Shown here: positions 1-5,801 of the stretch, piece by piece
How positions within the stretch are numbered: the first letter of the stretch is position 1
Layout of the letters: each line of letters opens with the position of its first letter
NCBI GenBank assembly: GCA_005805045.1
Contig: SYNW01000018.1
Coordinates: 1 to 7,245 of the forward strand
Direction: 5' to 3'
Length of the DNA stretch: 7,245 nt
Source of the DNA: Actinomycetota bacterium
GTDB lineage: Bacteria > Actinomycetota > Acidimicrobiia > Acidimicrobiales > Ilumatobacteraceae
Program-made: the position numbers and the translations under genes
The notes under the pieces: generated by a model
Told to the model about the DNA's origin: nothing
The model's input: the letters and a program-made list of their open reading frames with translations, nothing else
Databases searched by the model: none

Positions 1-789
1 CCAAGACTCCATGCCGTCGAAGGTCATTGATTGGGCGATGCGATCCCAATTTTCTTGCCCCCATGGTTCTTTGGCGATGAGCGCCCGTGCTTTTTTGGCG
101 ACTGTTTCGTTGATGATCAATTCTCGTGCGGGAAAGATGCGCACGCTCGGCAGATCTTCCGTGCTGCGTTGATCGTTGACGTTGAAAGTCGTCAGTCGGT
201 CGACCTCGTCGCCCCACAGGTCGATGCGAATCGGCGCGTCACTAGTCGACGGAAACACATCGATGATCGAGCCCCGTCGGGCGAATTCTCCCCGATGTTC
301 GACGATCTCTTCGCGCCGATATCCGAACTTGGCCAGTGTGCCGAGCAGCTCTTCGGTGTCGAGTTGCGATTGCAGTTTTATTTCAAGCGGCTCGACAACC
401 GTATTGCTCAGATGCTGCAGCAACGCGCGCACACCGGTGATTATTACTTTTGGTGGGTCATTTTTGACGCGCCACAACACTTCAAGGCGCCGACCCATGG
501 TTTCACAGTTTGGGCTGACGCGTTCAAACGGCAAGGTCTCCCATGCGGGAAACAGGGCAACATCTCGCTCGGGCAAGAAAGCAACTAGATCGTCGCGCAA
601 CTGATTGGCCATCAACCCAGTGGGTGTGGCGACGACGACAATTTCATTTTCGGTGCGCTGAACAAGACCCGCCAGCAGCAATGGCCACGCGTTATAGGCA
701 CAAATTATCGATGCGCTTTGTTCGCCGAGTGCGGCGCTTATCGCCGGCTCAAAGCCAAGAGTTGGCGCAAGGGCGCCGAGAGCGGTCAT
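1..789 (-). CDS. mfd: Transcription-repair coupling factor Mfd, N-terminal part (cut by left edge)
   Basis: Mfd is the ATP-dependent translocase that removes RNA polymerase stalled at DNA lesions and recruits UvrA. Only the first 263 codons are in the window; the frame is open without a stop to base 1. What is visible is the UvrB-like N-terminal module: AWETLPFERVSP at about residues 82-93 with the following RRLEVL, and GEFARRGSIIDVFP at about 167-180 followed by IRIDLWGDEVDRL, all hallmarks of Mfd/UvrB damage-recognition domains. No Walker A motif is seen near the N-terminus, which is normal for Mfd, where this domain has lost ATPase activity. The RNA polymerase-interacting domain and translocase motor lie outside. 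The ATG at 789 is the first possible start: the pth stop TAG lies in the same frame four codons upstream, with no start codon between. No clear Shine-Dalgarno precedes it, so coupling to pth translation is likely (inference). Confidence 0.95.
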   Translation of the reverse strand, partial: MTALGALAPTLGFEPAISAALGEQSASIICAYNAWPLLLAGLVQRTENEIVVVATPTGLMANQLRDDLVAFLPERDVALFPAWETLPFERVSPNCETMGRRLEVLWRVKNDPPKVIITGVRALLQHLSNTVVEPLEIKLQSQLDTEELLGTLAKFGYRREEIVEHRGEFARRGSIIDVFPSTSDAPIRIDLWGDEVDRLTTFNVNDQRSTEDLPSVRIFPARELIINETVAKKARALIAKEPWGQENWDRIAQSMTFDGMESW

Positions 790-801
790 ATACGGCTTCG
801 C

Positions 802-1431
802 CTAGCGTGCGTTGATCTTGCGCATTGCGGCATCGAGACCTTCGGCGACGATCAGCTGCACAGCATCCACGGCAACCTGCACAGCGATGTCGAGTAATTC
901 GCGTTCATGTGCCGGAACCTTTGACAAGACATGGTCTCCGCCTAGTTCTTTGGAAGGTGGTTTTCCGACTCCGATTCGCACCCGCAAAAAATCTTGAGTT
1001 TGAAGATGTTGATTGATTGACTGCAATCCGTTGTGACCCGCGAGCCCACCACCAGATTTGATTTTCACGATGCCGGGCTCCAAATCAAGCTCATCGTGAA
1101 CGATAATTATTTTTAATGGATCGCTGATTGCGTAACGGCGGGCGAGTGGACCAACCGCGTTTCCAGACTCGTTCATGAAGGTCGTCGGCATCGCCAACAT
1201 CAGATGCCTGGTCTGGGTATTCGTCGTTGTATTAACTTCGGCGAAAAGTGCGTGGTCACGCCCCGTTTTGAGTGTTGCGTTGAGCCGAGTTGCGAGAAGT
1301 TCAATCGCTTCGAAGCCGACGTTGTGTCGCGTGCGTGAGTATTTCGAGCCGGGGTTGCCTAATCCGACGATTAAAAAATCAAATTCAGCACCGCGTCGCT
1401 CAGGTCGCTTCGCGCGACCGAACAGCACCAT
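802..1431 (-). CDS. pth: Peptidyl-tRNA hydrolase Pth
   Basis: Pth cleaves the ester bond of peptidyl-tRNAs that drop off ribosomes, recycling tRNA in the cytoplasm. The 209-residue protein has the family motifs in order: LIVGLGNPG (20-28), YSRTRHNVGF (31-40) with catalytic His36, the TFMNESG motif supplying the substrate-binding Asn, HDELDLEPG with the conserved Asp, and GGGLAGHNGLQS. About 16 basic residues precede the usual family start, so the length is slightly above the roughly 190 of typical Pth. The ATG at 1431 is 6 nt after the rplY stop, and the intervening bases give a second in-frame TAA; no Shine-Dalgarno is visible, so reinitiation after rplY is likely. A start inside the basic extension (GTG at codon 2) cannot be excluded. 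The mfd gene follows 12 nt downstream. Confidence 0.95.
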   Translation of the reverse strand: MVLFGRAKRPERRGAEFDFLIVGLGNPGSKYSRTRHNVGFEAIELLATRLNATLKTGRDHALFAEVNTTTNTQTRHLMLAMPTTFMNESGNAVGPLARRYAISDPLKIIIVHDELDLEPGIVKIKSGGGLAGHNGLQSINQHLQTQDFLRVRIGVGKPPSKELGGDHVLSKVPAHERELLDIAVQVAVDAVQLIVAEGLDAAMRKINAR

Positions 1432-1437
1432 TTAGTT

Positions 1438-2115
1438 TTACGCCGTTGGTTTGGCGTCGCCCGCAGGTGCAGCACCTGCAGCAGGAGTCGCACCATCGGC
1501 AGGAGCAGCAGCGCCTGCTTCACCCTCGACCGGAGCAGCGACAACAGGCGCAACTTCTTCGATCTTTGTGGTGAGCACGGTGACGATTACCAAATCTGGG
1601 TCGCCAACTGCGGTGACACCCGCTGGCAATTCGATTTCTGAAAGATGGATTACATCTTCCATGCCCATGTTGGTTACGTCGATCAAGATTTCGTTCGGAA
1701 TATTTGCCGCGGTTGCACGCACTTGAATCGTGTTGACGGTTGCGTCGACCAAACCGCCATCGGCCAAAACTGCCTTAGCGGTGCCCTTGAGGTGGACCGG
1801 AATGTCCATCGTGATCAATTCGGTGAGCGAGATCTGCATGAAGTCAACATGGCGAACCACGCGCTTCACTGGATCGCGCTGCATCTCTTTGATGATTGCC
1901 GGATACTTTGCGTCGCCGACTTCGAGTTCAAGAATTGTGTTCGCACCTGCGGGACCGGCCAGCGCAACGCGCAGATCGCGGCGATCAACTGTGATCTTGA
2001 CTGGTGTCATGCCGTGACCGTAAACAACAGCAGGTATTTGGTCGGCCAAAACGAGTCGGCGCGACTCTGAGCTACCGATTGTGCGACCAATTTTTGTCTT
2101 AAGTGATGTAGGCAT
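1438..2115 (-). CDS. rplY: Large-subunit ribosomal protein bL25 (TL5/CTC family)
   Basis: bL25 binds 5S rRNA in the large ribosomal subunit; the long CTC form is a general-stress-linked variant in many bacteria. The 225-residue protein has the N-terminal L25 domain (about 1-93), ending in the characteristic IIKEMQRDPVKRVVRHVDF, then the TL5-type beta domain (about 97-190, with LADGGLVDATVNTIQVRA and PNEILIDVTNMGMEDVIHLS), then a tail of roughly 35 residues made almost only of Ala, Pro, Gly and acidic residues, as is common in actinobacterial CTC proteins. I chose the ATG at 2115 because GGAG lies 5 nt upstream and because the protein then starts as family members do; an upstream in-frame TTG at 2145 would add ten non-conserved residues and overlap a hairpin. 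It precedes pth by 6 nt and follows prs after a gap with two hairpins. Confidence 0.95.
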   Translation of the reverse strand: MPTSLKTKIGRTIGSSESRRLVLADQIPAVVYGHGMTPVKITVDRRDLRVALAGPAGANTILELEVGDAKYPAIIKEMQRDPVKRVVRHVDFMQISLTELITMDIPVHLKGTAKAVLADGGLVDATVNTIQVRATAANIPNEILIDVTNMGMEDVIHLSEIELPAGVTAVGDPDLVIVTVLTTKIEEVAPVVAAPVEGEAGAAAPADGATPAAGAAPAGDAKPTA

Positions 2116-2120
2116 GATGA

Positions 2121-2125
2121 CTCCG
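2121..2125 (-). promoter_or_regulatory. Ribosome binding site of rplY
   Basis: CGGAG lies 5 nt before the ATG at 2115. It is the clearest Shine-Dalgarno on the minus strand here and decides the start of bL25 against the upstream TTG at 2145. It sits 8 nt after the T run of the preceding hairpin, so accessibility could depend on how that hairpin folds (inference). Confidence 0.7.
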
Positions 2126-2133
2126 AAAATCGT

Positions 2134-2162
2134 AAAAACCGTCAACTGAATGACGGCTTTTT
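2134..2162 (-). terminator. Hairpin plus T run in the rplY leader (terminator or attenuator-like)
   Basis: On the minus strand, CCGTCA (2156-2151) pairs with TGACGG (2144-2139) around a 6-nt loop TTCAGT. Flanking AAAAA and TTTTT can extend the stem past a single bulged G, and the 3' arm runs straight into TTTTT (2138-2134). This is the shape of an intrinsic terminator, and it works as such in either direction: the plus strand reads TGACGG, C, TTTTT. It sits only 18 nt upstream of the bL25 start codon. It may end prs transcripts, or act as an attenuator or protein-binding leader for rplY. A -10-like TAGAAT at 2168-2163, without a convincing -35 box, would start a transcript at about the base of this hairpin. 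Confidence 0.5.
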
Positions 2163-2192
2163 ATTCTATGGGTCAAAGCCGATGGATACCAC

Positions 2193-2218
2193 AAAAATAT
2201 CGGCGATATCGCCGATAT
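2193..2218 (-). terminator. Probable intrinsic terminator of prs (perfect 22-bp palindrome)
   Basis: Ten bases after the prs stop codon the minus strand has ATATCGGCG, the loop ATAT, then CGCCGATAT, and then TTTT. The palindrome covers 2197-2218 exactly with no mismatch, giving a 9-bp stem. Its position right after prs and the T run suggest a Rho-independent terminator. The T run is short and the stem ends are AT pairs, so efficiency may be partial. The same bases can also be read as GATATCGGC, GATATCGCC, GATAT, a 9-bp iteration, so an operator is an alternative. Confidence 0.5.
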
Positions 2219-2227
2219 CCGCGACGA

Positions 2228-3232
2228 TTACGCCTGGTTTTCGCCGCCGAACAGATCGCTAACGCTGGCGTCTTCGAACACCGCCGATAGGGCATCGGCC
2301 AAGATTTTGGCGACCGAGAGAATCTCAAATTTGGCAATGCGCTTTTCGGGTGCGAGTGGCAGCGTGTTGGTCAGCACGACCCGTGCGATGCGCGAGTTGC
2401 TGAGACGCTCGACCGCCGACCCAGACAGCACGCCGTGTGTCGCCATCGCCCAAACTTCTTTGGCACCTCGGGCGTAAAGCAACTCGGCTGCGCTGCAGAT
2501 TGTGCCGCCAGTGTCGATCATGTCGTCGGCAAGAATGCACAGTCGACCTTCGACATCACCGATGACCTCTTTGGCTTCGGCAACATTGGTCGTGTTCTTG
2601 GGGCGGCGCTTGTTGATGAACGCAACATCGGCACTCATATCGGTGAGGTGCTGGGCGAATCGCTCGGCAACTTTCACTCGACCAGCGTCAGGCGAAACGA
2701 TGACCAGGCCTTCTCGGGCGTTGTCGCGAACGTATCGCTCAAGCACCGGAATAGCGGTCAAGTGATCAACAGGGCCCTCGAAGAAGCCTTGAATCTGTCC
2801 GCTATGCAGGTCGATTGACACCATCCGCTTCGAGCCTGCTGCCTTGAACATGTCTGCAATCAGGCGGGCGGTAATCGGTTCGCGTCCTTCGGCTTTGCGG
2901 TCTTGTCGTGCATATCCATAAAAAGGACAAACTGCCGTGACGCGTTTTGCCGACGCACGATACGCCGTGTCGATCATGATTAATTGCTCCATGATCGAGT
3001 CGTTGATGCTGCGACCATCGTGACTGCAATGTGTTTGCATGATGAAAACATCGCCACCGCGTATGCTTTCGCCAAATCTTGGTCGAAGTTCTCCGTTTGC
3101 AAATTCGACGATGTTGGCTTCGCCGAGTTGAACGTTCAAGTGCTGAGCAACTTCTTGGGCGAGTGCGGGGTGAGTGCGGCCTGAATAAATGGCCATTCGC
3201 TTAGTGGTGACTTTGTCGATGGTTTTATTCAC
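2228..3232 (-). CDS. prs: Ribose-phosphate pyrophosphokinase (PRPP synthetase)
   Basis: This enzyme makes 5-phosphoribosyl 1-pyrophosphate from ribose 5-phosphate and ATP, feeding purine, pyrimidine, histidine, tryptophan and NAD synthesis; class I enzymes form hexamers. The 334 residues hold all class I landmarks: FANGELRPRF (44-53), PFYGYARQDRK (103-113), DLHSGQIQGFF (141-151) with catalytic His143, the SPDAGRVKVAERFA segment (180-193) with the catalytic-loop basic residues, and the PRPP-binding loop DDMIDTGGT (236-244). The start is GTG at 3232, sharing GTGA with the glmU stop, so the two are translationally coupled. A second start, ATG at codon 13, would remove an N-terminal extension of a length that is usual in actinobacterial homologues, so I keep the longer form. 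Downstream is a palindromic terminator-like hairpin. Confidence 0.96.
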   Translation of the reverse strand: MNKTIDKVTTKRMAIYSGRTHPALAQEVAQHLNVQLGEANIVEFANGELRPRFGESIRGGDVFIMQTHCSHDGRSINDSIMEQLIMIDTAYRASAKRVTAVCPFYGYARQDRKAEGREPITARLIADMFKAAGSKRMVSIDLHSGQIQGFFEGPVDHLTAIPVLERYVRDNAREGLVIVSPDAGRVKVAERFAQHLTDMSADVAFINKRRPKNTTNVAEAKEVIGDVEGRLCILADDMIDTGGTICSAAELLYARGAKEVWAMATHGVLSGSAVERLSNSRIARVVLTNTLPLAPEKRIAKFEILSVAKILADALSAVFEDASVSDLFGGENQA

Positions 3233-4326
3233 TGTGAGCCATCATAGAACGAACCAGTGATCGCCTCGTCAGATACGACGCTGCCAGGTTGGAGGTTGGC
3301 AAACGGGCCGACGACTGCTTTTTTGCCGATTTTTGAATCTTTGCTATTGGTCGTTTCGACGCGAGACCCGGCGCCGACGACCGTATTTATAAGGCGCGTA
3401 TTTGGTCCGATTTCGCAATCGTCGCCGATTTCGGTGAGTCCTTGCAAAATAGTGCCCGGCAACAGAGTGACATCTTTGCCAATCTTCACGGTGACATCGA
3501 TAAATGTCTGCTGTGGGTCGAACATCGTCACGCCAGACCGCAGCCAAGCCGTGTTGGTGCGACTTCGCAACTCGCGTTCGGCCATCGCCAGTTGCCAGCG
3601 GTCGTTGACCCCGATGACTTCGCTGGCGGGCGCGGTATGTGAGCCGACTTGGTGACCCATGCTGGCCAGAACTTCTATCGCGTCGGTCAAATAGTACTCG
3701 GATTGCGAGTTGTTGTTTGAAATGCGTCGCAAGGCGGGACCGAGGAGATCACGACGAAATGCATAAATGCTGGTGTTAATTTCGTGGATTGATTTGATTT
3801 CTGGTGAGGCGTCGCGCTCCTCGACAACTTTTAAAATGCGGTCGTCTTTCGCGCGCACAATGCGACCATAACCAGTTGGTGCGTCGACGAATGCGGTCAA
3901 GACGGTTGCCGCGTTGTTCGAGCTTTGATGCTCGTTGATAAGCGTCGAAATCGTGCTTGCTTTAAGCAGCGGTGTATCGCCCGGCATGACGATGATTGTT
4001 GAGGTGTCGGAGACTTCGCTAGTGGCGCCGACCTCGGCGTCGACACTGGCTAATCCGACGATCGTTGCATCGCCCGTGCCACGCTGAACTTTTTGCTCGG
4101 CGAATGAAACGTGGGCCCAGGTTGGTGCTTGTTTGGTCACGACTTCGGTGACTTGATTGGCGGCGTGGCCGACGACGATCACAGTTTTTTTAAGTTGCAG
4201 TTCGTGAAGTGCGCCGATCACATGAATGATCATTTCTTGGCCGCAAATAATGTGCAGCGGTTTTGGTCGGGTTGATTGCATTCTCGTGCCTTCGCCCGCA
4301 GCGAGGACAATTGCGTAAACCGGCAC
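3229..4326 (-). CDS. glmU: GlmU-type N-acetylglucosamine-1-phosphate uridyltransferase lacking the acetyltransferase half
   Basis: GlmU normally acetylates GlcN-1-P and then couples GlcNAc-1-P to UTP, giving UDP-GlcNAc for peptidoglycan. The uridyltransferase domain (about 1-245) is complete: LAAGEGTRM (8-16) with RPKPLH (20-25), EQKVQRGTGDA (77-87), PGDTPLL (115-121) with metal-binding Asp117, GYGRI (152-156), EYYLTDAI (210-217) and GVNDR (239-243) with metal ligand Asn241. Left-handed beta-helix turns follow from about 266, but the protein stops at residue 365, shortly after VGPFANLQPGS, about 90-120 residues short of typical GlmU. The active-site Lys, His and Asn segments are absent and the usual LRPG arginine is Gln346. 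The stop overlaps prs, so no remnant of the rest exists. The start is uncertain: I prefer GTG at 4326, a leaderless start 6 nt after TATAAA; GTG at 4341 would add five residues. Neither has a Shine-Dalgarno. Confidence 0.9.
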   Translation of the reverse strand: MPVYAIVLAAGEGTRMQSTRPKPLHIICGQEMIIHVIGALHELQLKKTVIVVGHAANQVTEVVTKQAPTWAHVSFAEQKVQRGTGDATIVGLASVDAEVGATSEVSDTSTIIVMPGDTPLLKASTISTLINEHQSSNNAATVLTAFVDAPTGYGRIVRAKDDRILKVVEERDASPEIKSIHEINTSIYAFRRDLLGPALRRISNNNSQSEYYLTDAIEVLASMGHQVGSHTAPASEVIGVNDRWQLAMAERELRSRTNTAWLRSGVTMFDPQQTFIDVTVKIGKDVTLLPGTILQGLTEIGDDCEIGPNTRLINTVVGAGSRVETTNSKDSKIGKKAVVGPFANLQPGSVVSDEAITGSFYDGSQ

Positions 4327-4359
4327 GCAATATTTATACACGATCTATTTAGGTGTTAA
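4327..4359 (-). promoter_or_regulatory. Possible glmU promoter giving a leaderless transcript
   Basis: On the minus strand TATAAA (4338-4333), close to a consensus -10 box, ends 6 nt before the GTG at 4326, so transcription would start at or next to that codon. Leaderless mRNAs of this geometry are common in Actinomycetota. A -35-like TTAACA (4359-4354) lies 15 nt upstream, shorter than ideal spacing. The alternative is readthrough from the tRNA-Gln gene just upstream. Confidence 0.35.
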
Positions 4360-4376
4360 TGCGGCTCCCGTGAAAG

Positions 4377-4447
4377 TTCCGGGGAGAGGACTCGAACCCC
4401 TATATACGGGACCAAAACCCGTTGTCCTGCCATTGAACGACCCCGGA
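4377..4447 (-). tRNA. tRNA-Gln (anticodon UUG)
   Basis: The minus strand folds into a full cloverleaf of 71 nt. The acceptor stem is TCCGGGG with CCCCGGA, the discriminator is A, and CCA is not encoded. The D stem is GTTC/GGAC with an AATGGCA loop. The anticodon stem ACGGG/CCCGT carries the loop TTTTGGT, giving anticodon TTG at positions 34-36 and so glutamine (CAA codons). The variable loop is 4 nt, and the T arm is AGGGG, TTCGAGT, CCTCT with one G-U pair. It lies 50 nt upstream of the preferred glmU start on the same strand and is divergent from the bS22 gene. No terminator is visible between it and glmU. Confidence 0.96.
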
Positions 4448-4479
4448 ATAGGTATCGGCTGACGCCTCTACGGTAGCGA

Positions 4480-4509
4480 ATTTTGTGTGTCGTTTCCCAT
4501 CTGTGTCAG
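4480..4509 (-). promoter_or_regulatory. Possible tRNA-Gln promoter
   Basis: On the minus strand CTGACA (4509-4504), one mismatch from TTGACA, is followed after 18 nt by CAAAAT (4485-4480), two mismatches from TATAAT. Transcription would start about 25 nt before the mature tRNA 5' end. The box lies within the 79-nt divergent region shared with the bS22 gene. Confidence 0.3.
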
Positions 4510-4526
4510 ATATCGTATTGCGAGAC

Positions 4527-4619
4527 ATGGGATCACTGGTTAAGCGCCGCCGCAAGCGTATGCGCAAGAAGAAGCACAAGAAGATGCTTCGCCGTACCCG
4601 TCATCAACGCAACAAGTAA
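4527..4619 (+). CDS. Small basic 30S ribosomal protein bS22 (AURKAIP1/COX24-type)
   Basis: This is a 30-codon ORF, below usual gene-calling cutoffs. It starts MGSLVKRRRKRM, continues with a KKKHKKMLRRTR core and ends in QRNK; more than half of the residues are Lys or Arg. This closely matches the roughly 33-residue bS22 proteins that actinobacterial genomes carry and that were found as an extra small-subunit protein in mycobacterial ribosome structures, lying in a pocket of 16S rRNA. It probably has the same role. It is transcribed divergently from tRNA-Gln. The ATG at 4527 has only a poor GAG two bases upstream as possible Shine-Dalgarno; TATCGT at 4511-4516 may be a -10 box, which would leave a very short leader. 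No strong terminator follows. Confidence 0.88.
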   Translation: MGSLVKRRRKRMRKKKHKKMLRRTRHQRNK

Positions 4620-4694
4620 CTAGTCTCCTGCGATTAGCAGTTGCAGCGCTTTAGTGATTCCGTCGAGTACCAGCAAAATTCCTGCTACAGCCAT
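4620..4694 (-). pseudogene. Short hydrophobic ORF, possible gene remnant or micro-protein
   Basis: An ATG at 4694 opens 24 codons, starting MAVAGILLVLDG and continuing to LQLLIAGD, ending in TAG directly abutting the convergent bS22 stop at 4619. The frame is open about 11 codons further upstream (to a TAA near 4726), adding RHPLIYLPRAF. The hydrophobic run with charged edges looks like the last transmembrane helix of a membrane protein rather than random sequence. It has no Shine-Dalgarno. It could be the C-terminal stump of a gene lost when the neighbouring insertion arrived, a genuine micro-protein, or chance. I do not recognise a family. Confidence 0.25.
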
Positions 4695-4933
4695 AAATGC
4701 TCTCGGCAGGTAAATCAACGGATGACGTTAGAACCATGGTGTTGCAAGAGAAATTTCAAACCTTTGACCCGCTTGGTTCATAAGGCAACTTTTCAAATTC
4801 GCATCGAATGAACGTAACATAGTCAACGATGATTGATTCAGCACTTGCTACGCGGCAGTTCTTCTCCGCGATCCGTTTCGCTGGCTTTTATGACTAGTTG
4901 ATATTGCGTTGATTTAGTGTCACACGCGGAGAC

Positions 4934-4939
4934 AAAAGG
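4934..4939 (+). promoter_or_regulatory. Ribosome binding site of the glycosyltransferase gene
   Basis: AAAAGG lies 4 nt before the ATG at 4944, with an extra GGAG at 4928-4931. This supports ATG 4944 over the in-frame GTG at 4917, which has nothing like a Shine-Dalgarno upstream. Confidence 0.55.
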
Positions 4940-4943
4940 TGCA

Positions 4944-5801
4944 ATGAGCCAAAATAGCGGGTCCGATTCCTCTTTCAATCCCAAACCGAAAGCCTCAATC
5001 ATCATGGGCGCTTATAACGCTTCGCGCACTATTGAGAGTGCACTCAACTCACTTTTCGCACAGGATGAACAAAACTTCGAAATTGTCATAACGGACGATG
5101 GGTCGAATGACGATACTTTGAAAATTCTAGAAAAGTATGCTGCTTTAAATCCAAACCTGATTCTTGCTCGGCACACTGAAAATCTTGGACTTGCAACCGC
5201 ATTGAACACATCGATAGGTCTCGCAAAGTCAGACTATTTGATTCGGCAAGATTCAGATGACATATCTCCGAGCAATCGAGTCAGAACGCTTATTTGCGAA
5301 TTTGAGAAAGACCGCACTGTGGATGTTTTGGGAAGTTATTTTAACGTAATGGACAAGCACATGCGGATCTGGGGGGTTGTTAAATATCCTGAAGCACCTG
5401 AGTTGAGACAATGGATGAGAGGAACGCAAGTTGCCCATGCCACTGTGATCATGAAAAAGTCTTCGGTATTGGCAGTCGGAGGATACGACACTGCGGCGAT
5501 TCGAGTTGAAGACTACGACCTGTGGTTGAGAATGATTCAAAAAAGAATGATCATCCGAACTCTGCCCACCGCCCTGTACACGGTGAGTTGGGACCTCGAC
5601 GACTACAAACGTAGGAGCGCCAAATCAAAGTGGCGCGAATTTAGATTCAGATTTAACAGGTTCCGAGATCTTGGTTTTGGCTTAATGGGAGTTCTATTTA
5701 GCTTTAAACCACTTCTCCTGCTGTTGATTCCAAGCTCAATTCAATTTTTAAAGCATAAAAGATCATTTAAAGATGCGTCAGCAACTGAACTGAGATCATA
5801 A
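4944..5801 (+). CDS. Glycosyltransferase family 2 (GT-A fold), probably cell-surface glycan synthesis
   Basis: GT2 enzymes move a sugar from a nucleotide-sugar to an acceptor, typically in exopolysaccharide or surface glycan synthesis at the inner face of the membrane. The 285 residues show the N-terminal strand ASIIMGAYNASRTIESAL (17-34), the nucleotide-binding VITDDGSNDDT (48-58), the ENLGLATALN turn (79-88), the metal-binding DSDD (103-106) and the VEDYDLWLRM motif (188-197) with the likely catalytic base Asp190. A hydrophobic stretch at about 244-269, broken by Lys255, may associate with the membrane. Donor and acceptor cannot be told. It is the only long plus-strand gene, uses AT-rich codons (AAA, TTT, ATT) unlike its neighbours, and splits the conserved ispE-to-glmU order, all suggesting horizontal acquisition. 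Its stop is 15 nt from the convergent ispE stop, with no visible terminator between. No partner biosynthesis genes are in the window. Confidence 0.9.
   Translation: MSQNSGSDSSFNPKPKASIIMGAYNASRTIESALNSLFAQDEQNFEIVITDDGSNDDTLKILEKYAALNPNLILARHTENLGLATALNTSIGLAKSDYLIRQDSDDISPSNRVRTLICEFEKDRTVDVLGSYFNVMDKHMRIWGVVKYPEAPELRQWMRGTQVAHATVIMKKSSVLAVGGYDTAAIRVEDYDLWLRMIQKRMIIRTLPTALYTVSWDLDDYKRRSAKSKWREFRFRFNRFRDLGFGLMGVLFSFKPLLLLLIPSSIQFLKHKRSFKDASATELRS

Larger units (their letters stand above)
4620..4943. other. Gene-poor, AT-richer spacer between bS22 and the glycosyltransferase gene
   Basis: This 324-nt stretch contains no convincing full gene on either strand. Its left end holds a short minus-strand open frame described separately. 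The rest (about 4725-4915) has several stops in all frames, only short imperfect inverted repeats, and no tRNA-like or clear terminator fold. Base composition resembles the glycosyltransferase gene more than the housekeeping genes, so it may have arrived with it. It presumably contains the promoter of the glycosyltransferase gene, but I cannot pick a convincing -35/-10 pair. Confidence 0.5.

Noticed and set aside
790..804. Pth-Mfd fusion by readthrough of the in-frame TAG
   Set aside because: The stop codon and mfd share a frame, but mfd has its own ATG four codons on and no readthrough signal is visible; shared frame happens by chance in one of three cases.
31..815. Several plus-strand open frames (31-588, 176-604, 543-815)
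   Set aside because: They lie antisense to the continuous, clearly conserved mfd reading frame and show no family motifs.
1441..1560. Low-complexity repeat DNA at the 3' end of rplY
   Set aside because: It is explained by the Ala/Pro/Gly-rich tail of bL25 and is not an independent repeat element or CRISPR.
2116..2145. Upstream TTG start for bL25 adding ten residues
   Set aside because: The added residues match nothing in the family, the TTG lies in the loop/3' arm of a hairpin, and the ATG at 2115 has a well-spaced GGAG.
4731..4800. Imperfect inverted and direct repeats (GTTGC/GCAAC, AAATTTCAAA/TTTCAAATT)
   Set aside because: Arms are short, the loop is long, and the AT-rich composition makes such matches likely by chance.
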